Positions 1 through 6,165 of a stretch of 8,487 nt of DNA are shown here, piece by piece (position 1 is the stretch's first letter; every line of letters starts with the position of its first letter). This DNA comes from an uncultured Clostridia bacterium (GTDB taxonomy: Bacteria > Bacillota_A > Clostridia > Christensenellales > Aristaeellaceae). The notes beneath the pieces were generated by a model. That model was not told the origin of the DNA, made no database searches, and saw nothing but the letters and a program-made list of their open reading frames with translations. The translations under genes were made by a program, and so were the position numbers. The stretch is from NCBI GenBank assembly GCA_946613955.1, contig CAMOGC010000062.1:1-8487 (forward strand), written 5' to 3'.

Positions 1-489
1 ATCCCCTACATCGGCGGGGAGGACGAGAAGAGCGAGCAGGAGCCCCTGAAACTGTGGGGACATCTGGAAGATCTGGGGCGGGGCCCTGTGATCGTTCCGG
101 CGGAAAAGCCGGTGATCAGCGCCCAGTGCCTGCGGGTCGCCTGCAGCGACGGGCATATGGCGGCGGTTTCCGTCAGCTTCGGCGAGAAAGTGACCCGGGA
201 GCAGATCCTGGATCGCTGGGCCCATTATGAAACAGAGGCGCAGCGGCTGGAGCTGCCCAGCGCCCCGAAGCCCTTCCTGCAGTATTTCGACGATCCCAGC
301 CGGCCGCAGACCCGGCTGGACCGGGATTTCCAGAAGGGCTTCGGCGTCAGCATCGGGCGGCTGCGGGAAGACCGGATTTTTGACTGGCGCTTTGTCTGCC
401 TGAGCCATAACACGATCCGCGGCGCCGCGGGCGGCGGGATCCTGACGGCGGAGCTGCTGGTTCGCAAGGGATACATTCAGGGCAAATAA
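1..489 (+). CDS. asd: Aspartate-semialdehyde dehydrogenase, C-terminal part (5' truncated by window edge)
   Basis: The frame is open from base 1 to a TAA at 487-489, giving 162 residues of the C-terminal half. Asd reduces aspartyl-4-phosphate to aspartate-4-semialdehyde with NADPH, the branch point to lysine/diaminopimelate, threonine and methionine. The visible part fits the dimerisation/catalytic domain. PYIGGEDEK lies near the start. The Arg and His of RVACSDGH (R45 and H52 of the visible part) fit the substrate-binding Arg and acid-base His. The stretch with RPQTRLDRD, then IGRLREDRIFDW and SHNTIRGAAGGGILTAELL, closes the protein. These motifs resemble the archaeal/fungal-type Asd (found also in some bacteria) more than the E. 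coli type. The NADP-binding domain and the catalytic Cys lie upstream of the window. It is followed by a terminator and then nth on the same strand. Identity is confident; the subtype is a judgement from motifs. Confidence 0.93.
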   Translation: MPYIGGEDEKSEQEPLKLWGHLEDLGRGPVIVPAEKPVISAQCLRVACSDGHMAAVSVSFGEKVTREQILDRWAHYETEAQRLELPSAPKPFLQYFDDPSRPQTRLDRDFQKGFGVSIGRLREDRIFDWRFVCLSHNTIRGAAGGGILTAELLVRKGYIQGK

Positions 490-538
490 AACCCGGAGTT
501 CGGCGGCGGCATGTTCCCATGCCGCCGTCCGGCGTTTT
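488..538 (+). terminator. Hairpin terminator after asd, starting in its stop codon
   Basis: A perfect 10-bp stem, CGGCGGCATG (504-513) with CATGCCGCCG (518-527), has a TTCC loop. An outer stem pairs the A-rich 488-497 with 528-538, with one bulged base (C533) and a 6-nt bulge at 498-503. It ends in only four Ts (535-538), so it may be leaky and allow some read-through into nth. The A-tract on the left is the complement of the T-tract on the right. Confidence 0.6.
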
Positions 539-569
539 CGGGGCCGTGCCGGCGGGAAGGAGAGCAAAC

Positions 570-1205
570 ATGGATCAGCGGAAGGAGAACATTCTGGAAG
601 CCCTCGAGAAGGCCTATCCCGAGGCGGGGCCGGAGCTGCATTTTACCAATCCTTACGAGACCCTGGTGGCGACGATCCTGTCCGCCCAGTGCACGGATCG
701 GCAGGTGAACCGGGTCACCCCGGCGGTTTTCGCGAAATATCCGGATGTGGCCGCCATGGCCAGGGCCACGGAAGAGGAACTCTATCCGATGGTAAAAAGC
801 TGCGGCTTTAAAACCAAGGCGGGGAACATCATCGCGGCCTGCCGGATGATTCAGGAGCAATACGGAGGGCAGGTGCCCCAAGATCGGGAGAAGCTGACCG
901 CGCTTCCGGGTGTCGGCCGAAAGACGGCCAACGTGGTGCTGTCCAACGCCTTCGGCGTCCCGGCCTTCGCCGTCGATACCCATGTGTTCCGGGTTTCCAA
1001 CCGGATGGGCCTTTGCCATACAAAGACGCCGGAGGAAACGGAAAGGGAAGTTACAAAGCTGCTGCCGGAGGAAAAATGGGGGAAGGCCCACCACTGGCTG
1101 ATCTGGCACGGCCGGCGGGTCTGCAAGGCGCAGAAACCCCTGTGCGGCGAATGCCCCGTCAGGGAATGGTGCGAATGGGCAAAGGAAAACGGCCTCTCCG
1201 GGTGA
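570..1205 (+). CDS. nth: Endonuclease III (DNA glycosylase/AP lyase)
   Basis: The 211-residue product is the same length as E. coli Nth. It removes oxidised pyrimidines from DNA and cleaves the resulting abasic site by beta-elimination in base excision repair. Visible signatures are the helix-hairpin-helix LPGVGRKTANVV (112-123) containing the catalytic Lys118, the catalytic Asp136 in AVDTHVFRV, and a C-terminal 4Fe-4S ligand set C185-X6-C192-X2-C195-X5-C201. SAQCTD (38-43) also matches the family. The ATG at 570 was chosen because AAGGAG (557-562) sits 7 nt upstream and the length then fits the family. An in-frame ATG at 519 lies inside the preceding terminator hairpin and adds 17 atypical residues. 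The gene follows asd by 80 nt; no promoter was recognised in the gap, so transcription may come from asd read-through. It converges on the minus-strand operon. Confidence 0.96.
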   Translation: MDQRKENILEALEKAYPEAGPELHFTNPYETLVATILSAQCTDRQVNRVTPAVFAKYPDVAAMARATEEELYPMVKSCGFKTKAGNIIAACRMIQEQYGGQVPQDREKLTALPGVGRKTANVVLSNAFGVPAFAVDTHVFRVSNRMGLCHTKTPEETEREVTKLLPEEKWGKAHHWLIWHGRRVCKAQKPLCGECPVREWCEWAKENGLSG

Positions 1206-1219
1206 GAGACCGTTTTTTT
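1186..1219 (+). terminator. Intrinsic terminator of nth, probably bidirectional
   Basis: AAAACGG (1186-1192) pairs with CCGTTTT (1210-1216). A C/A mismatch follows, then CTCTC (1194-1198) pairs with GAGAG (1204-1208) around a 5-nt loop. The T-run is 1213-1219. The left arm is coding sequence of nth and the stop codon (1203-1205) lies at the loop/right-arm boundary. On the minus strand the same hairpin is followed by GTTTTCCTTT, so it can also stop the converging flavoprotein operon. Confidence 0.85.
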
Positions 1220-1273
1220 CAGGCAGGCGGGGAAAACACCGGGAAAACGACACATGGATCGGGCAAACCCCTG

Positions 1274-2863
1274 TCAGGGGCGAACCCCGTCCAGCGCCTT
1301 CCGGGCGGCGGAAATGCCGTCGATGGCGGCGGAAACGATGCCGCCGGCGTATCCCGCCCCCTCGCCGACGGGATAGAAGCCCTCCAGCCCTTCCGCCATG
1401 CCGTTTTCCCCGCGGAGGAGGCGGACGGGGGAGGAGGAACGGGTTTCCGGCCCGGTCAGCACCGCGTCCGGCAGGGCGAAGCCGCGAAGCTGCCGGTCCA
1501 TGGCGCGGATGCCGGATTTCAGGTTTTCAGCGATAAAGCCGGGAAGCACCGCCCGCAGATCCGCCGGGACGACGCCGGGGCGGTAGGAGGGGCGGACATC
1601 GCCGAAACGGACGGAGGCCCGATCCGCGAGAAAATCCTCGACCCGCTGGGCCGGGGCCCGGAATCCGCCGCCGCCCGCCCGAAAGGCGGCCCGCTCGATT
1701 TCGCGCTGCATTTCAAAGCCCGCCAGGGGCGTATCGCCGCCGAAATCCTCCGGCCGGACGCCCACCAGCAGCGCCGCGTTGCTGTTTTCCCGATCCCGGG
1801 CGAACAGGCTCATGCCGTTGGTCACCACGCCGCCGGGCTCGGAAGCCGCGGCGATTACCTGGCCGCCGGGGCACATGCAGAAGGTATAGACGCCCCGCCC
1901 GTCAGGCGTGTGGCAGGTCAGCTTATAGGAGGCGGCCCCCAGACGGGGGTGGCCGGCGAAGGCGCCGTACTGGGCCCGGTCGATCAGCGCCCGGGGGTGC
2001 TCGATGCGCACGCCCATGGCGAAGGGCTTCCGCGCCATCCGGACTCCCTGATGATACAGATGCTCCATGGTGTCCCGGGCGGAATGGCCCACGCAGAGCA
2101 GGATCGCTCCGGCCCTGATTTCCCTCGTCTCGCCCCGGGAAGCAACGACCGCGCCCACCGCCCGGCCCTTCTCCAAAAGCAGGCGCTCCAGCCGGGTTTC
2201 GAACAGCACGGAGCCGCCCAGGGACAGGATTTCCCGCCGGAGGGAGGCCACCACGCCCCGGAGACGGTCGGTTCCGATATGGGGCTTGGGATCCAGCAGG
2301 ATTTCCTCCGGCGCCCCATGGGCCACGAAGGTTTCCAGCACCTCCCGCAGCCAGGGACTTTTAACCCCGCAGGTCAGCTTTCCGTCGGAAAAGGCGCCGG
2401 CGCCCCCTTCCCCAAACTGCACGTTGGATTCCGGATCCAGCCGTCCCTCCTCCTCCATGCGGCGGACGTCCTTCCCCCGCTCCTCCACGGGTTTTCCCCT
2501 TTCGATCAGCACCGGGGCGGCGCCGGCCCGGGCCAGGGTCAGGGCGCAGAACAGCCCCGCGGGCCCGGCTCCCACGACCAGCGGCGGCGCGGAAAAGCGG
2601 GCGGAGGGGAGGGAGGGGACGGAAAGAACGGGAACGGGGGTCAGACCCTTCTTTTTTTTCAGGACGGCCGCTTCGTTTTTCAGACACAGATCCAGCGAAA
2701 GGACGAAATGCAGCCTGTCCTTTTCCCGGGCGTCCACGCTGCGGCGGGAGACGGAGAAGGACAGCAGATCCTCCTCCCGCAGGCCGAGCTTTTTCAGCAG
2801 CAGGCGGCGGAGACTGTCCTCCGTATAATTCAGGGGGACCGGAACATTCGATAAACGCAGCAT
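1274..2863 (-). CDS. COG2509-type NAD(P)/FAD-dependent oxidoreductase of unknown substrate
   Basis: The product has 529 residues. The FAD-binding Rossmann motif GAGPAG is at 98-103, followed by ALTLARAG and an acidic strand end at ER (121-122). A glycine-rich QFGEGGAGAFSDGKL lies at 149-163, and a C-terminal FAD-contact segment, PVGEGAGYAGGIVSAAIDG, at about 498-516. These are characteristic of the COG2509 family of predicted FAD-utilising dehydrogenases, whose reaction is not established. Residues 1-75 form a separate N-terminal domain seen in the family, joined by a Lys-rich linker. The ATG at 2863 was chosen because GAGGAG (2871-2876) stands 7 nt upstream and MLRLSNVPVPL is a typical family start. 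The ATG at 2878 would overlap truA and lacks its own ribosome site. It is the last gene of the operon, 4 nt after truA, and is soluble by sequence. Other flavoproteins such as HI0933-like proteins were considered, but the motifs fit COG2509 better. Confidence 0.88.
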   Translation of the reverse strand: MLRLSNVPVPLNYTEDSLRRLLLKKLGLREEDLLSFSVSRRSVDAREKDRLHFVLSLDLCLKNEAAVLKKKKGLTPVPVLSVPSLPSARFSAPPLVVGAGPAGLFCALTLARAGAAPVLIERGKPVEERGKDVRRMEEEGRLDPESNVQFGEGGAGAFSDGKLTCGVKSPWLREVLETFVAHGAPEEILLDPKPHIGTDRLRGVVASLRREILSLGGSVLFETRLERLLLEKGRAVGAVVASRGETREIRAGAILLCVGHSARDTMEHLYHQGVRMARKPFAMGVRIEHPRALIDRAQYGAFAGHPRLGAASYKLTCHTPDGRGVYTFCMCPGGQVIAAASEPGGVVTNGMSLFARDRENSNAALLVGVRPEDFGGDTPLAGFEMQREIERAAFRAGGGGFRAPAQRVEDFLADRASVRFGDVRPSYRPGVVPADLRAVLPGFIAENLKSGIRAMDRQLRGFALPDAVLTGPETRSSSPVRLLRGENGMAEGLEGFYPVGEGAGYAGGIVSAAIDGISAARKALDGVRP

Positions 2864-2867
2864 CGGC

Positions 2868-3650
2868 TTACTCCTCATGCCATCGGAGAGAATCGGGATC
2901 GAAAAAGGCGGCGGGGGGATAACGGACCTCCGTCAGCTCCAGCCCCCTGGCGGGGGCGGTCATGCCCAGATCCAGCCGGTTTCCGGAGCGAAGCGCCGCT
3001 TCGAAGGCCTCGGGAGAGAGCCGGCCCAGACCAATTTCGATCAGGGTTCCCGCCATGATCCGAACCATATTATAGAGAAAGGCGTTTCCGGAAACGACAA
3101 AGGTGATTTCATCGCCCTGCCGGGAGAGGGAGGCGGATTCCATGGTCCGGATCGTCGTTTTCGCGGTTCCGCCCGCCGCCTGGAAAGCGGCGAAATCATG
3201 GGTGCCCAGCAGCGGAGGCAGGGAGGCTTCCATGGGCCCGAGATCCAGGGGCACCGGAACATGCGCCGTAAAATTCCGCCGCAGCGCGCTGCCGTGGCGG
3301 GCGTTCAGGATGCGATAGGTATAGGTTTTGCCGCAGGAAAGGAAGCGCGCGTGGAACCCCGGAGGCACCTCCCGCCCGCTGTGCACCCGGATATCCCCGG
3401 GCAGGAGCGTGTTGAGCACGAAGGGGAACTTCTCCGGCGGGATGGCGCAGGAGGTATCAAAATGAACCTGCTGGGCCAGGGCGTGCACCCCGGCATCCGT
3501 CCGGGAGGAACCGGTGGCCCGCACGGGATGGCCGCAGGCTTCGGAAAGCTTTTCCTCCAGCACCTGCTGGACGGCCAGACCGTTCAGCTGCCGCTGCCAG
3601 CCGGCATAGGCGGTTCCGTCATACTCGACGGACAGGAGCACTCTTTTCAC
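2868..3650 (-). CDS. truA: tRNA pseudouridine(38-40) synthase TruA
   Basis: The 260-residue product isomerises uridines 38, 39 and 40 in the anticodon stem-loop of many tRNAs to pseudouridine. The catalytic Asp52 sits in SRTDAGVHA, the family's active-site motif. YDGTAYAGWQRQ (10-21), KTYTYRI (108-114), NAFLYNMVR (189-197) and the C-terminal APARGLELTEVRY complete the signature, and the length is normal. The start is GTG at 3650, preceded by AAAGGA (3658-3663) 7 nt away. It overlaps the ecfT stop as GTGA, so translation is probably coupled. Linkage of truA to ecfA1-ecfA2-ecfT is widespread in Firmicutes. In many of them rplM and rpsI follow, but here a flavoprotein gene follows instead. Confidence 0.97.
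   Translation of the reverse strand: MKRVLLSVEYDGTAYAGWQRQLNGLAVQQVLEEKLSEACGHPVRATGSSRTDAGVHALAQQVHFDTSCAIPPEKFPFVLNTLLPGDIRVHSGREVPPGFHARFLSCGKTYTYRILNARHGSALRRNFTAHVPVPLDLGPMEASLPPLLGTHDFAAFQAAGGTAKTTIRTMESASLSRQGDEITFVVSGNAFLYNMVRIMAGTLIEIGLGRLSPEAFEAALRSGNRLDLGMTAPARGLELTEVRYPPAAFFDPDSLRWHEE
2871..2876 (-). promoter_or_regulatory. Ribosome binding site fixing the flavoprotein start
   Basis: GAGGAG on the minus strand lies 7 nt before the ATG at 2863 and inside the last codons of truA. It favours this start over the ATG at 2878, which overlaps the site itself. Confidence 0.8.
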
Positions 3651-4450
3651 AGGAAGATCCTTTCCAGAACGACCAGCAGCACCACCCCGGCCATGATGGC
3701 GCAGGCGATGCCGTCGTTTTTCGTCAGCTTCAGCACCCGGAAACGGGTCCGCCCTTCGCCCCCGTGATAGCAGCGGCTTTCCATGGCCATGGCCAGATCC
3801 CCCGCCCGGCGGAACGCGCTGACGAAAAGCGGCACCAGCAGGGGCACCATGGATTTCGCGCGGGAGAACAGATTCCCGCTTTCAAAATCCGCCCCCCGGG
3901 CCATCTGGGCCTTCATGATTTTGTCGGTTTCATCCAGCAGGGTCGGGATAAACCGCAGGGCGATGGTCATCATCATGGCCAGCTCATGAACGGGAAAATG
4001 AATCTTCTTCAGGGGGCTGAGCAGCATCTCCAGGGCGTCGGAAAGGGCCACGGGAGAGGTGGTCAGGGTCAGAAGAGAGGTCCCCATCACCAGGAAAACG
4101 AGGCGAAGGGAATAGAAGACCGCCTGCTGCAGGGCCTCGGAGGTGATCCGGATGACCCAGAAGGACAGGAGAACGTTTTCCCCGGGGGTAAAGAACAGGT
4201 TCAGCAAAAAGGTCAGCACCAGAATCATCCGAAGCGGCCGCAGCCCCTTCAGCAGCATTTTGAAGGGCACCCGGGCACACCGGGCCACCCCGTAGAGAAA
4301 GACCAGCAGCAGCGCGTAGCCCGCCAGGGTTTTGACCAGAAAGACAACAATAATAAAGACGAGGGTCAGAATCAGCTTCACCCGGGGATCCAGCCGGTGC
4401 ACCGGGCTGTCCACGGGGTAATACTGGCCCATGGTGATATTTTTCAGCAT
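3647..4450 (-). CDS. ecfT: Energy-coupling factor transporter transmembrane protein EcfT
   Basis: The 267-residue integral membrane protein transmits ATP-driven movements of EcfA1/EcfA2 to substrate-binding S-components. N-terminal GQYYPVDSPVHRLDPRVK (8-25) is the classic family start. Hydrophobic helices are visible at about 26-54, 74-88, 103-128 and 246-264. The coupling region holds ALRFIPTLLDETDKIMKAQ followed by the Ala-Arg-Gly motif A184-R185-G186. The second Arg-containing motif reads SRC (225-227) in AMESRCYHGGEGRTR, with Cys where Gly is expected. The ATG at 4450 follows AAGGAGG (4458-4464) by 7 nt. It was preferred to an in-frame TTG at 4468 that lies upstream of that site. It overlaps ecfA2 by 7 nt and truA by 4 nt. 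No S-component gene is in the window, so the substrate cannot be assigned. Confidence 0.96.
   Translation of the reverse strand: MLKNITMGQYYPVDSPVHRLDPRVKLILTLVFIIVVFLVKTLAGYALLLVFLYGVARCARVPFKMLLKGLRPLRMILVLTFLLNLFFTPGENVLLSFWVIRITSEALQQAVFYSLRLVFLVMGTSLLTLTTSPVALSDALEMLLSPLKKIHFPVHELAMMMTIALRFIPTLLDETDKIMKAQMARGADFESGNLFSRAKSMVPLLVPLFVSAFRRAGDLAMAMESRCYHGGEGRTRFRVLKLTKNDGIACAIMAGVVLLVVLERIFL
3658..3663 (-). promoter_or_regulatory. Ribosome binding site for the GTG start of truA
   Basis: AAAGGA on the minus strand is 7 nt upstream of the GTG at 3650. It lies within the 3' end of ecfT and supports the non-ATG start. Confidence 0.65.
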
Positions 4451-5307
4451 CCGGCCCCCTCCTTCCAAAGGCGAAGCAGATGATCCCGGACATCCTTCAT
4501 CCGGAACAGCCCTTCGGGCAGGTCCAGGCCTTTTTCCCGCAGCAGGGCGCAGAGCTGGGCGGCCTCGGGAACATCCAGCCCCACGGCCTTCATTTTCTCG
4601 GGCTGGCGGAACAGATCCCCGGGGGTTCCATCCGCGGCCAGCTTCCCGTCGGCAAAGACCAGCAGGCGCGTCGCCAGGCGCGCCATATCCTCCATGGAAT
4701 GGGATACCATCAGAATCGTCGTATGCTCCCTGTCCCGCAGATCCTCCAGCATGGAAAGGATCCGATCCCGCCCGCGGGGATCCAGCCCGGCGGTGGGCTC
4801 GTCGAGAATCAGCACCCTGGGCTCCATGGCCAGGACGCCCGCAATAGCCACCCGGCGCATCTGGCCGCCGGAAAGCTCGAAGGGGCTCTTTTCGGCATAT
4901 TTGTCATAATCCAGATGGACGTTTTCCATCGCCCGGCGAACCCGGGCGTCGATTTCCTCCGGGGGCAGCTTCTGGTTCTTCGGGCCGAAGGCAATGTCTT
5001 TGGCGACGGTTTCCTCAAAAAGCTGATACTCCGGATACTGAAATACCAGGCCGATCCGCTGGCGCAGCGCCCGGCGGTCCACATGCGGACCGTTCAGATC
5101 CTCCCCGTCGACGAGCACCTGGCCGGAAGTGGGCTTCAGGAGGCCGTTGAGATGCTGGACGAGCGTGGACTTGCCGGAGCCGGTATGCCCGACGATGCCG
5201 ACGAATTCCCCTTCCCCGATGGAAAAGGAGACGTCGGACAGGGCGACGGTGCTCAGGGCGCTGCCCTCGGCATAGGTATGGGTCAGGTGGCGGACTTCGA
5301 TGGACAT
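4444..5307 (-). CDS. ecfA2: Energy-coupling factor transporter ATPase EcfA2
   Basis: This 287-residue ABC ATPase is one of the two nucleotide-binding subunits of the ECF module. It shows Walker A GHTGSGKST (40-48), Q-loop Gln90 in VFQYPEYQLFEETV, the signature LSGGQMRRVAIAG (from 145), Walker B VLILDEPTAGLD with Glu170, and the switch His203 in VSHSMED. The QYPEYQLFEET stretch is typical of EcfA2 rather than EcfA1, and the N-terminus MSIEVRHLTHTY is the usual family start. The ATG at 5307 is preceded by GAGAGG (5313-5318) at 5 nt, with a further AAGGAGG (5321-5327). It overlaps the end of ecfA1 by 25 nt and the start of ecfT by 7 nt, so the three subunits are probably made in balance by translational coupling. 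All catalytic residues are present. Confidence 0.97.
   Translation of the reverse strand: MSIEVRHLTHTYAEGSALSTVALSDVSFSIGEGEFVGIVGHTGSGKSTLVQHLNGLLKPTSGQVLVDGEDLNGPHVDRRALRQRIGLVFQYPEYQLFEETVAKDIAFGPKNQKLPPEEIDARVRRAMENVHLDYDKYAEKSPFELSGGQMRRVAIAGVLAMEPRVLILDEPTAGLDPRGRDRILSMLEDLRDREHTTILMVSHSMEDMARLATRLLVFADGKLAADGTPGDLFRQPEKMKAVGLDVPEAAQLCALLREKGLDLPEGLFRMKDVRDHLLRLWKEGAGC
4458..4464 (-). promoter_or_regulatory. Strong ribosome binding site deciding the ecfT start
   Basis: AAGGAGG on the minus strand lies 7 nt before the ATG at 4450, embedded in the last codons of ecfA2. It rules in favour of this ATG over the upstream TTG at 4468. Confidence 0.85.
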
Positions 5308-6140
5308 AGCAGCCTCTCGACCTCCTTTGCCAGATCTTCCACGGTCAGAATGCCTTCCCCGATTGGCATGCCGGCGGCCCGAAGCTCCGCGGCCAGGGCC
5401 GTCATCCGGGGCACGTCCAGATGCAGATCCCGCATGCGCTCCACCTTCGCGAAAACATCCCGGGGCACGCCGTCCTCCACCACCCGGCCGTCGGAGACGA
5501 CCAGGATCCTGTCCGCCAGGGCGGCCTCCTCCATAAAATGGGTGATCCAGACGACGGTAATGCCTTTATTGCGGTTCAGGGAACGGATGGTTTCGAAAAC
5601 CTCCTTCCGGCCGGAGGGATCCAGCATGGCGGTGGCCTCGTCGGCGATCAGCACGCTGGGCTCCATGGCCAGAATCCCGGCCACGGCGACGCGCTGCTTC
5701 TGCCCGCCGGAGAGCAGATGGGGCGCGGAATCCGCGAAACGGCTCATCTGAACCGCGGCCAGGGCCGATTCCACCCGGGCGGGCATTTCCTCCGAGGGAA
5801 CGCCCAGGTTTTCCAGTCCGAAGGCCACATCCTCCCGGACAACGGTGGCGACGATCTGGTTATCGGGATTCTGAAAGATCATGCCGGCCCGGCGGCGGAT
5901 TTCCCAGACCAGCTCTTCCTTCCGGGTGTCATACCCGCAGACGATCACATTGCCTTCCGAGGGCAGATACAGCGCGTTGAGCAGCTTGGCCAGGGTGGAT
6001 TTCCCGGAGCCGTTATGCCCCAGCACGGCCACAAATTCGCCCCCGCGGATTTCCGCGCGGGCATGGGACAGGGCAGGAGAGGGCGCCTCCTCATAGGTAA
6101 AGGAGACGTCATCCAGACGGATGCGGACAGCATGGTCCAT
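5283..6140 (-). CDS. ecfA1: Energy-coupling factor transporter ATPase EcfA1
   Basis: This 285-residue ABC ATPase pairs with EcfA2. Walker A GHNGSGKST is at 41-49, Q-loop Gln90 lies in IFQNPDNQIVATVVREDVAF (a hallmark of EcfA1), the signature LSGGQKQRVAVAG starts at 143, Walker B VLIADEATAMLDP contains Glu168, and the switch His201 is in ITHFMEE. The C-terminal extension after about residue 230 is normal for the family. The ATG at 6140 follows GGAGG (6152-6156) by 11 nt, a slightly long spacing. Between them sits an ATG directly followed by TAA, which is not a usable start. The gene lies 25 nt downstream of the phosphoesterase-like gene with no terminator visible between, so they are probably co-transcribed. 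Confidence 0.97.
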   Translation of the reverse strand: MDHAVRIRLDDVSFTYEEAPSPALSHARAEIRGGEFVAVLGHNGSGKSTLAKLLNALYLPSEGNVIVCGYDTRKEELVWEIRRRAGMIFQNPDNQIVATVVREDVAFGLENLGVPSEEMPARVESALAAVQMSRFADSAPHLLSGGQKQRVAVAGILAMEPSVLIADEATAMLDPSGRKEVFETIRSLNRNKGITVVWITHFMEEAALADRILVVSDGRVVEDGVPRDVFAKVERMRDLHLDVPRMTALAAELRAAGMPIGEGILTVEDLAKEVERLLCPSKSAT

Positions 6141-6165
6141 GCGTTACATTACCTCCAGGGGATCT

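Noticed and set aside
519..569. Upstream in-frame ATG of nth at 519.
   Set aside because: It falls in the right arm of the asd terminator hairpin, and a proper ribosome site precedes the ATG at 570, which gives the standard 211-residue length.
1230..1248. Direct repeat GGGAAAAC at 1230-1237 and 1241-1248.
   Set aside because: There are only two 8-base copies in a short intergenic gap between converging genes, with no further copies nearby; chance is sufficient.
1013..2854. Very long plus-strand open frame opposite the flavoprotein gene.
   Set aside because: Antisense open frames are common opposite GC-rich genes. The translation is rich in Gly, Pro, Arg and His with no recognisable domain, while the minus strand encodes a well-conserved flavoprotein.
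6143..6148. ATG immediately followed by TAA between the ribosome site and the ATG of ecfA1.
   Set aside because: It is only 2 nt from the Shine-Dalgarno core, too close to be used, and encodes nothing; the ATG at 6140 gives the normal EcfA1 N-terminus.
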